A stretch of 64,000 bases of DNA from G965240465 sp965249525 (GCA_965249525.1 OZ252237.1:1116001-1180000), one strand, 5' to 3'. Shown: positions 1-9,659, counted from the stretch's first letter. Numbers and translations are program-made. The notes: generated by a model from the letters alone, not told the origin.

Positions 1-101
1 AAAGCCCTCTTGTGAAAACCCTCTTGTGAAAGCCCTCTTGTGAAAACCCTAGAAAAAACCCTCTGCTGAAAAACCCTAGAAAAAAACCTTGAGAAAACCT
101 G
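1..101. repeat. 14-nt tandem array upstream of rpoC
   Basis: Three clear 14-nt copies (unit like AAAGCCCTCTTGTG) at 1-42 are followed by degenerate copies to about 101. The array fills the whole spacer before rpoC and may extend left of the window, where rpoB would be expected. I see no separate promoter in it. Confidence 0.85.
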
Positions 102-103
102 AT

Positions 104-3100
104 ATGAACCCCACCACTTCTTCTTCCATTGCTTCTGCTGCTTTCGGCAAAAAGCACTCCCCCGAAGTCTTAGACCTTTCCTCAGTGCATATCCGCATTG
201 CCTCCGCAGAGGAGATATTATCCTGGTCTCACGGTGAGGTAAAAACCTCTGAGACCATCAACTATCGCACCTTTAAGCCTGAACGCGATGGTCTCTTCTG
301 TGCCAAGATCTTTGGTCCCAATCATGACTATGAATGCACCTGCGGCAAATACAAGCGCATGAAGCATCGGGGCATTACCTGCGAGAAATGCGGGGTGGAA
401 GTGATTCAATCCCGTGTCCGCCGAGAACGCCTGGGACACATCCAACTGGCAACTCCGGTTTCCCATGTGTGGTTTCTCAAAGGCATTCCCAGCCGCATTG
501 GCAACTTGCTGGATATGGCGCCCCGTGAATTAGAACGGGTGCTGTACTACGATGCCTATGTGGTAATTCACCCCGGCAGTTCCAATCTGAAAGAACGCGA
601 AGTGCTGGGAGAAGAACACGCCGAAGAATTGCAGGAACAATTCCCTGACCTGCGCATTGGCATGGGGGCAGAAGCCGTAAAAGAACTGCTGATGGGGATG
701 GACTTAGAAACCCTCAGTAAAACCATGTATGAAGAAATGCGTCTGGCTACCTCAGAAGCCAAGCGCAAGAAAGTCATAAAACTGCTGAAAATTGTGGAAG
801 CCATGCGCAAATCGGGCAATGACCCCATCTCAGTGATTGTGGATGTGCTGCCCGTGTTGTCACCAGAATTGCGCCCCTTGGTGCCGCTGGATGGAGGACG
901 TTTTGCCACCAGTGACTTGAATGATTTGTATCGCCGTGTCCTGCACCGCAACAATCGCTTAAAGCGTTTAATCAACCTGCGCGCACCAGAACTGATTGTT
1001 CGCAACGAAAAGCGCATGCTGCAAGAGGCAGTGGACACCCTGTTTGACAATGGTCGCAGGGGTCGTCCCATCTTGGGCAACAACAAGCGACCCTTAAAAT
1101 CCCTCAGCGATATCCTCAAAGGCAAACAAGGTCGTTTCCGCCAAAACCTGCTGGGCAAACGGGTGGATTACTCAGGACGCTCGGTTATCGTGGTAGGTCC
1201 AGAATTGAAACTGCATCAATGCGGCCTGCCCAAACTGATGGCTTTAGAGTTATTCAAACCCTTCATCTTCCACAAACTCATGGCCAATTACGAGGTGCCC
1301 ACCATCAAAATAGCCAAACGCATGCTGGAAGAAAGACGACCTGAGGTCTGGGAAGTATTGGATGAAGTCACCAAGGGGCATCCTGTGATGCTCAATCGCG
1401 CCCCCACCCTGCACCGCTTAGGAATTCAAGCATTTGAACCCTTGCTGATAGAAGGCAAGGCCATCCAGCTGCATCCGCTGGTATGCACCGCCTTTAACGC
1501 AGATTTTGACGGCGACCAAATGGCAGTGCATGTACCGCTCTCAGTGGAAGCCCAGCTGGAAGCACGCGTGCTGATTATGTCCAACAACAACATCCTCTCT
1601 CCCGCCAATGGCAAACCCATTATGACCCCCACCCAAGATATGGTACTGGGACTGTACTGGATGACCAAAGAATTCAGCGGGAAAGAAGAAGGGGAAGCCA
1701 AATTCTTCTACTCCCTAGAAGATCTGCAGCTAGCTTATGACCATAACCGCGTAAAGCTGCATGACCGTATTCGCATTCGCATCCAAGGGAAAATGGAAAA
1801 AACCACAGCTGGACGCGCCCTGCTGTACAACTATGTCCCTGTAGAAGTACCTTTCTCCATGGTCAACCGACAGCTGAAGAAACGTGAAATGACCGCCTTG
1901 GTGGATGAAGCCAGCATGCGCGGAGGCAACAAAGCTGCCTTGCAAATGCTGGATGCCATTAAAAATCTGGGATTTTATCACGCCACCAAAGCAGGTTTCT
2001 CCATTTCCATTGAAGATATGGCTATCCCCGCAGAAAAAACCGCTCTGCTGGCCAAAGCCCAAAACGAAGTATTAGAAGTCCGCCAGCAATATGTAGACGG
2101 TCTTATTACCGAAGGCGAACGCTACAACAAGGTGATTGATATCTGGGCGCGTCTGACCGACCAAGTTGCCGATACCATGCTGAAAAATCTCAGCAGCAGC
2201 CAGCAATCCCGAGACGGTGCCAGCAACTCCATCTTTGTGATGTCCGACTCTGGTGCCAGGGGCAGCCCGCAGCAAATGAAGCAGCTGGCTGGCATGCGAG
2301 GACTCATGGCAAAACCCTCTGGTGAAATTATTGAGACCCCCATTACCGCTAACTTCCGTGAAGGCTTGAGTGTGCTGCAATACTTCATCTCCACCCACGG
2401 CGCCCGCAAGGGACTGGCGGATACCGCCTTAAAAACTGCTAACTCAGGCTACTTAACCCGCCGCTTGGTGGATGTGGCACAAGATGCCATCATCACCAAA
2501 CACGACTGCGGCACCGTGGACGGCATTGAAATGACCGCCCTGATTGAAGCCGGCGAAATTATAGAAACCCTGGGCGAACGCGTACTGGGACGCGTCACCC
2601 TGGAAGATGTGCATGATCCCATCCGCGACACGCTGCTGCTGTCCACAGGCGAAGAAATTGACGAAGAAAAAGCCCAAGCCATTGAACAAGCTGGTATTGA
2701 GCGCATGCGCATTCGCTCTGTTTTAACCTGTATCCAAGAATACGGCATCTGCGCCTTGTGCTACGGTCGTGATTTGGCGCGTGGACGCATGATTTCTTCA
2801 GGAGAAGCCGTGGGCGTGATTGCTGCACAAAGCATCGGCGAACCAGGCACCCAGCTTACCATGCGCACCTTCCACATCGGGGGTGCTTCCAGCCAACGCG
2901 CAGAAACCAGCCGTTGGGAAGGGAAATTCTCCGGCAGACTGGATTACAGCCAGCTGCGGGTAGTAAAAAGCTCTGATGCCAGCTGGATCATCATGGGGCG
3001 CAAAGCAGAAGCCCGCATCCTAGATGAAGAAGACCGTGAACTGGAACTGCGTGCGCTGCCGGTGGGTTCATGCATACTGGTAGCCTCTGGCGAGGAGGTG

Positions 3101-4294
3101 AAACGCGGACAAGCCCTGGCAGAGTGGGACCCCTTCGCAGCCCCTATTCTCTCTGACACCCAGGGCGTGGTGAAATTCTCTCACATCATTGAGGGCATCA
3201 GCATGCGCGAACAGCTGGATAAAGAAACTGGCCTCTCTCGCAAGGTGATTCTGGAATCCCCTGCTGCCCATCAACCCACCATTTCTATTCATGATGAAAA
3301 TGGCGCCATCTGCCTGTCGCCAGACTCCCAGCAGCCTGCCCGCTTCAATTTGCCCGCCAAGGCAGAATTGATGGTGGAAGAAAATCAAGAAGTGTTGGCT
3401 GGTGCCACTCTGGCACGCTTGCCACGGGAAATCTTGCGCAATCGGGACATCACAGGCGGTCTCCCCAGGGTGGCTGAACTCTTTGAGGCACGCATCCCCA
3501 GAGAAACTTCCATCATCTCAGAAATTGATGGTCACGTCAGCTTCGGCAAAGATATCAAACGCAAGCAAAAAGTCATTGTCACCCCTGAAAAAGGGGAACC
3601 CAAGGAATACCTCATCCCCCGAGGCAGGCACATTATTGTACACGAAAGCGACTATGTCCGCGCTGGAGACCCCATTGTGGACGGCTTAGCCAATCCCCAC
3701 GATATGCTGGCGGTACTGGGAGCAAAAGAATTGCAAAAGTACCTGGTGGATGAAGTCCAAGAAGTCTACCGCCTGCAAGGGGTTAGCATTCATGACAAAC
3801 ACGTTGAGGTCATAGTGCGCCAAATGCTGCGTCAGGTGCGCGTGGTAGACCCCGGAGGAACCACCTTCCTGATTAACGAATTGGTCCCCCGACACGATTT
3901 TGAACGCGCCAATTCTGACGCCCTCGCCAACAACCTGTCCCCTGCCACTGCCAAGGTGGTACTGCAAGGCATTACCAAGGCTGCCTTGAGTACCGATTCA
4001 TTCATCTCTGCTGCCTCTTTCCAAGAAACCACCAAGGTACTCACCGAAGCTGCCATTCATGGCAAGGTGGATAATCTGCGTGGACTCAAAGAAAATGTCA
4101 TCATGGGCAAACTCATTCCCTGTGGTACAGGCTTCCCGCAATTCCAAAACACGGTATACCGCATCATCGACGAAGCCGCAGCTGCAGCCGCAGAACTAGA
4201 AATGCAAGCCCGTCAGCTAGAAGAAGAACGTCTGCAAGAAACGACAGTAAAAAGAGAAAGCACCTTGTCTTCCAGTGCCATACTCAAGGAATAA
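104..4294 (+). CDS. rpoC: DNA-directed RNA polymerase subunit beta'
   Basis: Largest catalytic subunit of RNA polymerase, 1396 aa, full length (E. coli has 1407). The N-terminal zinc site has Cys at about 78, 80, 93 and 96. The active-site motif NADFDGD binds the catalytic Mg2+ near residue 467. A second Cys cluster lies near 802-886 (CGTVDG, then the CIQEYGICALC region). I chose the ATG at 104; a TTG at 89 is in frame but lies in the repeat array and lacks a good Shine-Dalgarno. The C-terminal tail is low complexity (Ala, Glu), which is usual. rpoB normally lies just upstream and is probably outside the window. No rpsL or other ribosomal genes follow, so the usual str-operon continuation is absent. 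Confidence 0.98.
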   Translation: MNPTTSSSIASAAFGKKHSPEVLDLSSVHIRIASAEEILSWSHGEVKTSETINYRTFKPERDGLFCAKIFGPNHDYECTCGKYKRMKHRGITCEKCGVEVIQSRVRRERLGHIQLATPVSHVWFLKGIPSRIGNLLDMAPRELERVLYYDAYVVIHPGSSNLKEREVLGEEHAEELQEQFPDLRIGMGAEAVKELLMGMDLETLSKTMYEEMRLATSEAKRKKVIKLLKIVEAMRKSGNDPISVIVDVLPVLSPELRPLVPLDGGRFATSDLNDLYRRVLHRNNRLKRLINLRAPELIVRNEKRMLQEAVDTLFDNGRRGRPILGNNKRPLKSLSDILKGKQGRFRQNLLGKRVDYSGRSVIVVGPELKLHQCGLPKLMALELFKPFIFHKLMANYEVPTIKIAKRMLEERRPEVWEVLDEVTKGHPVMLNRAPTLHRLGIQAFEPLLIEGKAIQLHPLVCTAFNADFDGDQMAVHVPLSVEAQLEARVLIMSNNNILSPANGKPIMTPTQDMVLGLYWMTKEFSGKEEGEAKFFYSLEDLQLAYDHNRVKLHDRIRIRIQGKMEKTTAGRALLYNYVPVEVPFSMVNRQLKKREMTALVDEASMRGGNKAALQMLDAIKNLGFYHATKAGFSISIEDMAIPAEKTALLAKAQNEVLEVRQQYVDGLITEGERYNKVIDIWARLTDQVADTMLKNLSSSQQSRDGASNSIFVMSDSGARGSPQQMKQLAGMRGLMAKPSGEIIETPITANFREGLSVLQYFISTHGARKGLADTALKTANSGYLTRRLVDVAQDAIITKHDCGTVDGIEMTALIEAGEIIETLGERVLGRVTLEDVHDPIRDTLLLSTGEEIDEEKAQAIEQAGIERMRIRSVLTCIQEYGICALCYGRDLARGRMISSGEAVGVIAAQSIGEPGTQLTMRTFHIGGASSQRAETSRWEGKFSGRLDYSQLRVVKSSDASWIIMGRKAEARILDEEDRELELRALPVGSCILVASGEEVKRGQALAEWDPFAAPILSDTQGVVKFSHIIEGISMREQLDKETGLSRKVILESPAAHQPTISIHDENGAICLSPDSQQPARFNLPAKAELMVEENQEVLAGATLARLPREILRNRDITGGLPRVAELFEARIPRETSIISEIDGHVSFGKDIKRKQKVIVTPEKGEPKEYLIPRGRHIIVHESDYVRAGDPIVDGLANPHDMLAVLGAKELQKYLVDEVQEVYRLQGVSIHDKHVEVIVRQMLRQVRVVDPGGTTFLINELVPRHDFERANSDALANNLSPATAKVVLQGITKAALSTDSFISAASFQETTKVLTEAAIHGKVDNLRGLKENVIMGKLIPCGTGFPQFQNTVYRIIDEAAAAAAELEMQARQLEEERLQETTVKRESTLSSSAILKE

Positions 4295-4308
4295 GTTTCT
4301 CATACAAA

Positions 4309-4341
4309 GTTGCTGCAAAGCTGCTGCAAAGCTGCTGCAAA
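4309..4341. repeat. 11-nt tandem array, 3 copies
   Basis: Three copies of GCTGCTGCAAA (first copy GTTGCTGCAAA) lie between the rpoC stop and the ATG at 4346. If a TTG at 4310 were used the array would be translated, but the ATG is preferred. Confidence 0.85.
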
Positions 4342-4345
4342 AAAC

Positions 4346-5188
4346 ATGACCCGCTGCTGCTGCTTCTTACTGCTGCTATCCGCCAGCCTCGCCAGCTTTC
4401 ACACATCCCCGCAAGCCCAGACCCTTAAGCTGGCTGCTACCACCACCACTGATCACTCAGGACTGCTGGCCTGGCTGCTGCCGGTATTTCAGCAGCAAAG
4501 TGCCCTCAGCGTGCGTGTGATTGTGCGCGGCAGCGGTGCTGCCTTTGCCCTGGCTCGCAGGGGAGATGTGGATGTCCTGCTTACCCATGACCCCCCGCGC
4601 GAACGCCAGTTCGTTGCCCAAGGATGGGGAATAAAGCGCACTCCTGTGTTTTACAACCACTTCCTGCTGGTGGGGCCCCAGCAAGACCCCGCACAAATCC
4701 GTGATTTCTTTAAGCAGCCCGCCCCCCAAAGCTCCCGCCTGCCGTATCCCGCCTTTAGCTTGGCATTGCAGCGCATCCAGCAGCACCGCACCCCCTTCCT
4801 TTCCAGGGGCGACAACAGCGGCACCCACCAAATGGAACGCTCCCTGTGGCAAGCCCAGCTTCTAAAACCTTGGCAAAACCCTTCCTCTTGGTACCTGGAA
4901 AGCGGCAGCGGTATGGGCGCAACCTTGAACACCGCAGCCTCCCTTAATGCCTACACCCTGGTAGATACCGCCTCTTGGAAAGCCTTTGGTAATAAAGGAC
5001 GCCTGGTGCCTTTCTCTTCCTCAGGGCCTCAAAACATTTACAGCACCATCGCCGTTGCCCCCCAAAAACATCCCCATACCCAATCTCAAGCAGCCAAAGC
5101 CTGGATCCGCTGGCTGCGTTCTGCCTCGGGCAAAAAACAGCTGCGTTCCTTTCGTCTCCAGCAGCAACAGGTCTTCTTCCCCCTGTAA
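4346..5188 (+). CDS. TupA-like periplasmic substrate-binding protein (tungstate/oxyanion type)
   Basis: 280 aa with an N-terminal signal peptide (Cys- and Leu-rich core, likely cleavage after QAQ). The mature protein opens with LKLAATTTTDHSGL, typical of TupA-type binding proteins, which bind tungstate or a related oxyanion for an ABC importer. Further family features are RGSGAAFALARRGDVDVLLTH, where the ligand phosphate/oxyanion loop is expected, and SRGDNSGTHQME. The permease (tupB) and ATPase (tupC) are not next to it, so it is an orphan here. The start is the ATG at 4346, which gives a clean signal peptide; the upstream TTG would add residues from a repeat. The family call is firm; tungstate versus molybdate specificity cannot be read from the sequence. 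Confidence 0.85.
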   Translation: MTRCCCFLLLLSASLASFHTSPQAQTLKLAATTTTDHSGLLAWLLPVFQQQSALSVRVIVRGSGAAFALARRGDVDVLLTHDPPRERQFVAQGWGIKRTPVFYNHFLLVGPQQDPAQIRDFFKQPAPQSSRLPYPAFSLALQRIQQHRTPFLSRGDNSGTHQMERSLWQAQLLKPWQNPSSWYLESGSGMGATLNTAASLNAYTLVDTASWKAFGNKGRLVPFSSSGPQNIYSTIAVAPQKHPHTQSQAAKAWIRWLRSASGKKQLRSFRLQQQQVFFPL

Positions 5189-5200
5189 AGCCTTCACAAC

Positions 5201-5740
5201 TTACTGGGGCATACAAGGCAGGTGGTTCTTGATATGAAAACTGGCATCTTTCGTATCCCAGGTGGCTGTATGGGCAGGGACAGTGATGGCATCGCCAGTC
5301 GCACCCGATGGAAAGTCAGGAAGGTCTACCATGTATTCGCCTCCTCCCCTAATCTCGGCAATTTCGTCTGCAACTACCAATGTTTCAAAATCCCCTGGGA
5401 AAAACCCCGCAGTAATTTCAGCAGAATCATCCCCAACGCAACTCAAAATTAAAAAAGCCTTCAGATCGTCAGAATCTACTTCACCAGACTTTGCTTGCTT
5501 TAATAACCTAACAACTGGGGTATCATCTTCAAGCATGCCCTGCTGACAAACCCAATTGGTACCCCCTTGGTCAGCTACTGGCGTCTGGATGCAATCCAGT
5601 CTGGCTGGCCCGCCTCCTCCACCGCCTCCTCCACTACTGCCTCCACAGGAGGCAAGAACCAGCGCAGCTGCCATCAGCCCAAACAGGCAAAGGCGGCTGG
5701 CATACCTGGTAATATAATCAACGGCTTGGTTAAAAAACAT
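5201..5740 (-). CDS. Putative lipoprotein with poly-Gly tether
   Basis: 179 aa, no recognised domain. It has a lipoprotein signal peptide with lipobox LASC (Cys at residue 32), so it should be lipidated by Lgt and exported by the Lol system. A flexible GGSSGGGGGGGG linker follows the Cys. The mature part has several Cys (DCIQ, WVCQ, LSCV, PCMPQ) that may form disulfides. The ATG at 5740 has a good Shine-Dalgarno (AAGGAG). It converges on the TupA-like gene with only 12 bp between the stops. The other lipoproteins of this window at 18822 and 48891 share the same Cys-polyGly design but not the domain. Confidence 0.75.
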   Translation of the reverse strand: MFFNQAVDYITRYASRLCLFGLMAAALVLASCGGSSGGGGGGGGPARLDCIQTPVADQGGTNWVCQQGMLEDDTPVVRLLKQAKSGEVDSDDLKAFLILSCVGDDSAEITAGFFPGDFETLVVADEIAEIRGGGEYMVDLPDFPSGATGDAITVPAHTATWDTKDASFHIKNHLPCMPQ

Positions 5741-5758
5741 GATTTTCTCCTTGCTTCC

Positions 5759-5786
5759 AACACTTTACCAACAACACTTTACCAAC
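5759..5786. repeat. 14-nt direct repeat, 2 copies
   Basis: Two exact copies of AACACTTTACCAAC upstream of the lipoprotein gene start at 5740, in the spacer that should hold its promoter. Confidence 0.8.
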
Positions 5787-5864
5787 AACCATGCACAGCA
5801 TGAAAAAGCCATTGTACAATACCCGCCCCCCTAGTGTCAAACTTGGTACACAGCAGGAGGGGCA

Positions 5865-6398
5865 TCAGCTTTCGGGGTCATCAAAAATACGGCTGCCCAC
5901 GGGGTCTTTTTGGTGCTGGTATTTGCCTTGGTAAGGCAGGGAGGCGGGTTGATCCATGCGTGAGAATACCAGCTGGCAGATACGGCGGCCAGCAGTCATG
6001 TGGATGGGCTGGCGATTGGCATTAAAGAGTTCCAGGGTGAGTTCACCCACGAAGCCGGGATCCACCCAACCTGCATTCTGGACAAACAACCCAATGCGTC
6101 CGATGGAGCTGCGCCCTTCTACAAAGGCGGTTACATCCTGAGGGAGACGGACGCTTTCCATAGTGGTGGCCAGCATAAAGGAGTGCGGGGGGATGACAAT
6201 GTGGTCGGCTTCGTTTGAGACATATTCTATGGGCTTATCCAGCAGTATCACGGCTTGGCTGTCTTCATTCACTTTGAGGAAGCGCCGTCCCAGACGCAGA
6301 TCCACAGAAGCCGGCTGGATAGAATGTTCGGTAAGGGGATGAATTGCCAGTTCGCCGCTTTGCAGCATTTGGCGCAGGGTGATGTCGGAGAGTATCAT
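5865..6398 (-). CDS. dcd: dCTP deaminase
   Basis: Deaminates dCTP to dUTP (or dUMP in the bifunctional type), feeding thymidylate synthesis. 177 aa. The start MILSDITLRQML, QPASVDLRLG, the active-site segment VEGRSSIGRIGL and DPGFVGELTLELFN match the Dcd/dUTPase fold family. The sequence NAGWVDPGF resembles the monocistronic Gram-positive-style Dcd more than the E. coli enzyme. I took the ATG at 6398; an upstream ATG at 6431 would add 11 residues without family support. The dksA-like gene ends 48 bp upstream on the same strand, so the two may be cotranscribed. Confidence 0.93.
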   Translation of the reverse strand: MILSDITLRQMLQSGELAIHPLTEHSIQPASVDLRLGRRFLKVNEDSQAVILLDKPIEYVSNEADHIVIPPHSFMLATTMESVRLPQDVTAFVEGRSSIGRIGLFVQNAGWVDPGFVGELTLELFNANRQPIHMTAGRRICQLVFSRMDQPASLPYQGKYQHQKDPVGSRIFDDPES

Positions 6399-6446
6399 CA
6401 GGCAGGTGCGTCTTGTTAACGCAGCCTTCAAGCGAGGGCTGGCTGC

Positions 6447-6821
6447 TTAGGATTTAAGTTCTTCTATTTCCTGTTGTTCTTTGCAAGAAATACACATGGT
6501 GGTAACCGGTCTTGCCAGCAAGCGTGTTCTATCAATAGGTTCATCACAGAATTCGCAAAAACCGAATTTGTCGCTTTCCATGCGTTGGATAGCTTCTCGA
6601 ACTTTTTGACCGAGTTTTCTTTGGCGGTCGCGGATGCGCAGGTTGAGGTTGCGTGCGGTTTCGGCACCGGCGCGGTCGGCGGGGTCGGGAAACATCAATT
6701 TCAGTTTGCGCATGCCGTTGATTTCTTGACGGGCTTCGCTTTCTAGGTTTTCCAGGATTTGCTCCAGCTTCTTGCGAAGCAGCTTCATGGTCTTTTTGTC
6801 AAAAGGGTTGGAGATTTCCAT
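6447..6821 (-). CDS. DksA/TraR-family zinc-finger transcription factor
   Basis: 124 aa. The N-terminal half is charged and helical, as expected for the coiled coil that enters the RNA polymerase secondary channel. The C-terminal zinc finger is CEFCDEPIDRTRL…CISC, a four-Cys arrangement as in DksA. E. coli DksA has 151 aa, so this is a shorter family member; the coiled-coil tip motif (DxxDxA) corresponds to FPDPADRAGAE near the middle. Likely function: (p)ppGpp-linked control of rRNA and stress promoters. The start is the ATG at 6821; a TTG at 6830 is also in frame. Confidence 0.88.
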   Translation of the reverse strand: MEISNPFDKKTMKLLRKKLEQILENLESEARQEINGMRKLKLMFPDPADRAGAETARNLNLRIRDRQRKLGQKVREAIQRMESDKFGFCEFCDEPIDRTRLLARPVTTMCISCKEQQEIEELKS

Positions 6822-6959
6822 CGTCTTCAATGAAAAAGAAGTTGGCTGTTATGATGAACCTATCTAAAAAAAGTTTATCTCAAATTTTTAACATAATCTG
6901 GATAGCATATGCAATTTTTTCTATTAGGAAGGGGTGCTGCGGTATGGCTTTTTGCCCAT

Positions 6960-7002
6960 AACAAAAAGGGAAGGCCAGCATAACCGGCTTTCCCTTTTTG
7001 TT
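6960..7002 (-). terminator. Intrinsic terminator downstream of hup
   Basis: Inverted repeat with 17-nt arms (6960-6976 and 6986-7002, one mismatch) and a 9-nt loop; each arm contains AACAAAAAGGGAA or its complement, so an A/T tract flanks the GC stem on both sides. It lies 65 bp after the hup stop and could work in both directions. Otherwise 6822-7066 holds only AT-rich DNA with likely promoter sequence for the dksA-like gene. Confidence 0.85.
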
Positions 7003-7066
7003 ACACCCTTTTGATGTGTCTGGTTGACATATCAAAATGCCTGCCCAGACAGGCATTCACCAGGTA

Positions 7067-7339
7067 TTAGTTGACGGCTTCCTTAAGTTTTTTACCAGCC
7101 TTAAAACGTGGGGCTTTAGAAGCTGGGATGTCGAGGCTTTCACCGGTTTGCGGATTACGACCTTTGCGTGCAGCACGTTCGCTAACCAAAAAAGTTCCAA
7201 ACCCCACCAAGGTCACTGTATCGCCCTTGGCAAGCGTTTTGGAGATGTTGGCAACCAAGCTGTCCAGTGCCTTACCTGACTCTGATTTGGAAATACCTGC
7301 ATCTTCTGCAATGATATCGATTAATTCTGCTTTGGTCAT
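7067..7339 (-). CDS. hup: HU-family DNA-binding protein
   Basis: Nucleoid protein, 90 aa, the standard HU length. It starts MTKAELIDIIAEDAGISK, has the central GDTVTLVGFGTF segment, and the DNA-binding arm region has RKGRNPQTGE with the intercalating Pro-bearing loop (IPASKAPRFKAGK). The ATG at 7339 has a strong Shine-Dalgarno (GGAG, 8-9 nt upstream); the longer in-frame reading upstream has no support. A terminator follows, and a dyad lies in the 5' leader. Single-gene transcription unit. Confidence 0.96.
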   Translation of the reverse strand: MTKAELIDIIAEDAGISKSESGKALDSLVANISKTLAKGDTVTLVGFGTFLVSERAARKGRNPQTGESLDIPASKAPRFKAGKKLKEAVN

Positions 7340-7769
7340 AAAGAAACTCCTATTTGTATAGCTACCACAGACAACCCAGGTGTATCGTAGTGCTACGAAA
7401 CTATCGTGGTGATTGTCTGATGAGAGGTAATAAAGAAAATAATTTTGCTTATAATAAATAAACAATCAAAGAAAGCTACCAATAGCAATTTTCTTTGACT
7501 ATCAAAGTCTACCAGAGCTTAGATGCCCTTCCAACAAGCAAAACACGCATTTTATTTATATTGGCAGGTTCTTTTGGTTTGTTTATTGGAATTAAAGCGT
7601 TTTTTTTACTAATAAAATCACAAAAAGCCAGACGATTTGCCTATAATTGATGCGAATTTGCCTGATTTTGCTAGGATTGCTGGCAGATGATGTCCTTATT
7701 TTCTTGATGCAGCAGACTTCTCAACAGCTTCTATCCCCTTGCCAAATCTCTCTTCAGAGAGTCATGAAG
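7340..7769. other. Intergenic region upstream of hup and downstream of ppiD
   Basis: 430 bp, AT-rich, no convincing gene. It should contain the hup promoter (reading left) and the 3' end of the ppiD transcript (also reading left). The only structured element I see is the dyad at 7368-7419. Confidence 0.6.
7368..7419 (-). promoter_or_regulatory. Dyad-symmetric element in the hup leader
   Basis: Outer inverted repeat CAGACAA (7368-7374) / TTGTCTG (7413-7419), with an inner perfect hairpin CGTAG-TG-CTACG at 7386-7397. It lies 29 to 80 bp upstream of the hup start, so it could be an operator or a 5' UTR hairpin. No known factor can be named. Confidence 0.4.
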
Positions 7770-9659
7770 TCAGAAGTTGCTTACCTGCTGCTGGGGTTGG
7801 GGCGCATCTATATCGGCTTTTTTCCTGAGGCGAGCGATTTCATTGGCTTCCACCGACTGTAATAGTGCGTTTCTCAACTGACGCTGCAACTGTTGGGCTT
7901 GCTCAGGTGCAGGCTGAGAACGGGTCAGCTTGCGTCCCACCAAGCGCACCACCCAAGCTTGATTTTGATACGCCACCAGCGCAAATGGCTGCTGTGATGA
8001 CAAACGAAAAGCAGCCCGCTGCACCGCTGCATTCGCTTGCTGTTGTTTGTGGGCTGCGCTGACTTGAAATGTCTTGGGGGCTAGTCTATGCCGCCGCAGC
8101 AGCAAACGCCAGTCCGCCAAGTTTTTCAGCTTGTTGATCTCCGTCTGTGCTTGCCCAAAAGCAGCCCTGCGCCATTGCTGCTGCAGCACCACTGCGGCTA
8201 CTTCACTGCGCACCTCATCTAAAGGACGCTGCTTAGCAGGCCGTATGGCTAAAACTTCATAAAACACATGCCCCCGCACCGCATTGCGCTGCAACGCCCC
8301 CACCTCTCCCACTTCCTGCTTCACCGCCTGCGCCACCAAGTCCCGCACAGCACCCAACCCCCTCCAACTAACCTCCCCAGTCAGCCAATCCGTACGCCGC
8401 AAGGGCTTCTTCAATTCCGCTGCCACCGCAGCAAAACCCTCCTCCTTTATGCGCCCAGGCAAATTGCGCAGCTCACGATTTAAACGACGCTCTGACAACT
8501 TCAACAACAACTGCTGCCGAATCTCTCCCCTCACACTTTGATAGGGCTTTACCTGACTCGGTTGTATGGCCACTGCTTGAATCAAATGCAAGCCAAAGGG
8601 TGTCTTGACCACCGAACTCACCTCCCCCGCCTTTAAGGCAAAAGCTGCTTTAGAAAAATTCGGCACCATATCCTTAGCTGTAAAATAGCCCAAATCTCCT
8701 CCCCGAGTCTTGCTGGGACCTTCAGAATGTTGACGCGCCAGCTGCGCAAAGCTGGCACCCTTTGCCACCTGAAGCGCTATCCCCTCCAAACGCTTGCGCG
8801 CTTTGGCTTCTCCCTCCGCCCCAGCATCAGCAGGCACATTCAGCAAAATATGACGCGCCCGCATGCGCACAGGCGTACTATATTTATCCACCTCCCGCTC
8901 ATAGTGCCGCCGAATCAAGCGCTCTGGCACTTGCAGCCCCTGGCGCATATCTTCCAAAGATAACACCAAATAAGACAGCTTCACCGCCGCTGGCAAAGTA
9001 AACTGTAAAGAACGAGACTGATAATACTCTTCCAAAGCCGCCTCATCCGCTGCCGCAGGACGCTTAAAGTTTTTATAATTCAATTGCGCAGCTTCCACCC
9101 GAACCTGCTCATTCCTCGCCCGATATACATTCTCCATTTCTAATGGACCCACCACCACCGCCTCTGACAACATCCCCACCAAGCGCGCCACCAATAAATC
9201 CTCCTCCGCCTGCCGCTCAAACCCACGAGGATTCAATCCATTGCTTGCCAGCAAACTCCGATACAAATCCTCGCTAAATACCCCATCCCGCTGAAAATAC
9301 GGCAGCGAGCGTATATGCTGCGCCAATACCACATCTGGCACCCGCAGCCCTCTACGATCAGCCTCATGCAGCAACAAACGATGGTTTATCATCCGTTGCA
9401 GCACGATATCTCGCAGCCCCAGCTGTTCTGCCAACTCCTCTACATCCTCTCCTGCTGTCTGGCGCAAACGCTCCAATTGCTGATCGTACGCTACGCTAAA
9501 CTCTCCAGCTAAAATCTCATCCCCATCTACACGCGCCACCACTTGCTTGGGATTGCCAAAGGAACCCACCCCAAAGGACACCACAAACGACAAGGCCACT
9601 GCAATTAAAAACAGCCGTGTCCACCATGACTTCAAAACGTTTCTCAGTTCACTAATCAT
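7770..9659 (-). CDS. ppiD: Peptidylprolyl isomerase, PpiD/SurA type
   Basis: 629 aa, close to E. coli PpiD (623). One N-terminal transmembrane helix (about residues 15-33, LFLIAVALSFVVSFGVGSFG) anchors it in the inner membrane with the rest in the periplasm. A SurA-N-like chaperone region follows (about 36-190), then a parvulin domain (about 265-365: RMRARHILLN, GGDLGYF, GEVSSVVKTPFGLHLIQ), then a helical C-terminal region. Expected role: folding of newly exported envelope proteins. The ATG at 9659 gives the expected short cytoplasmic tail. hrcA lies upstream on the same strand, 144 bp away. Confidence 0.9.
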   Translation of the reverse strand: MISELRNVLKSWWTRLFLIAVALSFVVSFGVGSFGNPKQVVARVDGDEILAGEFSVAYDQQLERLRQTAGEDVEELAEQLGLRDIVLQRMINHRLLLHEADRRGLRVPDVVLAQHIRSLPYFQRDGVFSEDLYRSLLASNGLNPRGFERQAEEDLLVARLVGMLSEAVVVGPLEMENVYRARNEQVRVEAAQLNYKNFKRPAAADEAALEEYYQSRSLQFTLPAAVKLSYLVLSLEDMRQGLQVPERLIRRHYEREVDKYSTPVRMRARHILLNVPADAGAEGEAKARKRLEGIALQVAKGASFAQLARQHSEGPSKTRGGDLGYFTAKDMVPNFSKAAFALKAGEVSSVVKTPFGLHLIQAVAIQPSQVKPYQSVRGEIRQQLLLKLSERRLNRELRNLPGRIKEEGFAAVAAELKKPLRRTDWLTGEVSWRGLGAVRDLVAQAVKQEVGEVGALQRNAVRGHVFYEVLAIRPAKQRPLDEVRSEVAAVVLQQQWRRAAFGQAQTEINKLKNLADWRLLLRRHRLAPKTFQVSAAHKQQQANAAVQRAAFRLSSQQPFALVAYQNQAWVVRLVGRKLTRSQPAPEQAQQLQRQLRNALLQSVEANEIARLRKKADIDAPQPQQQVSNF

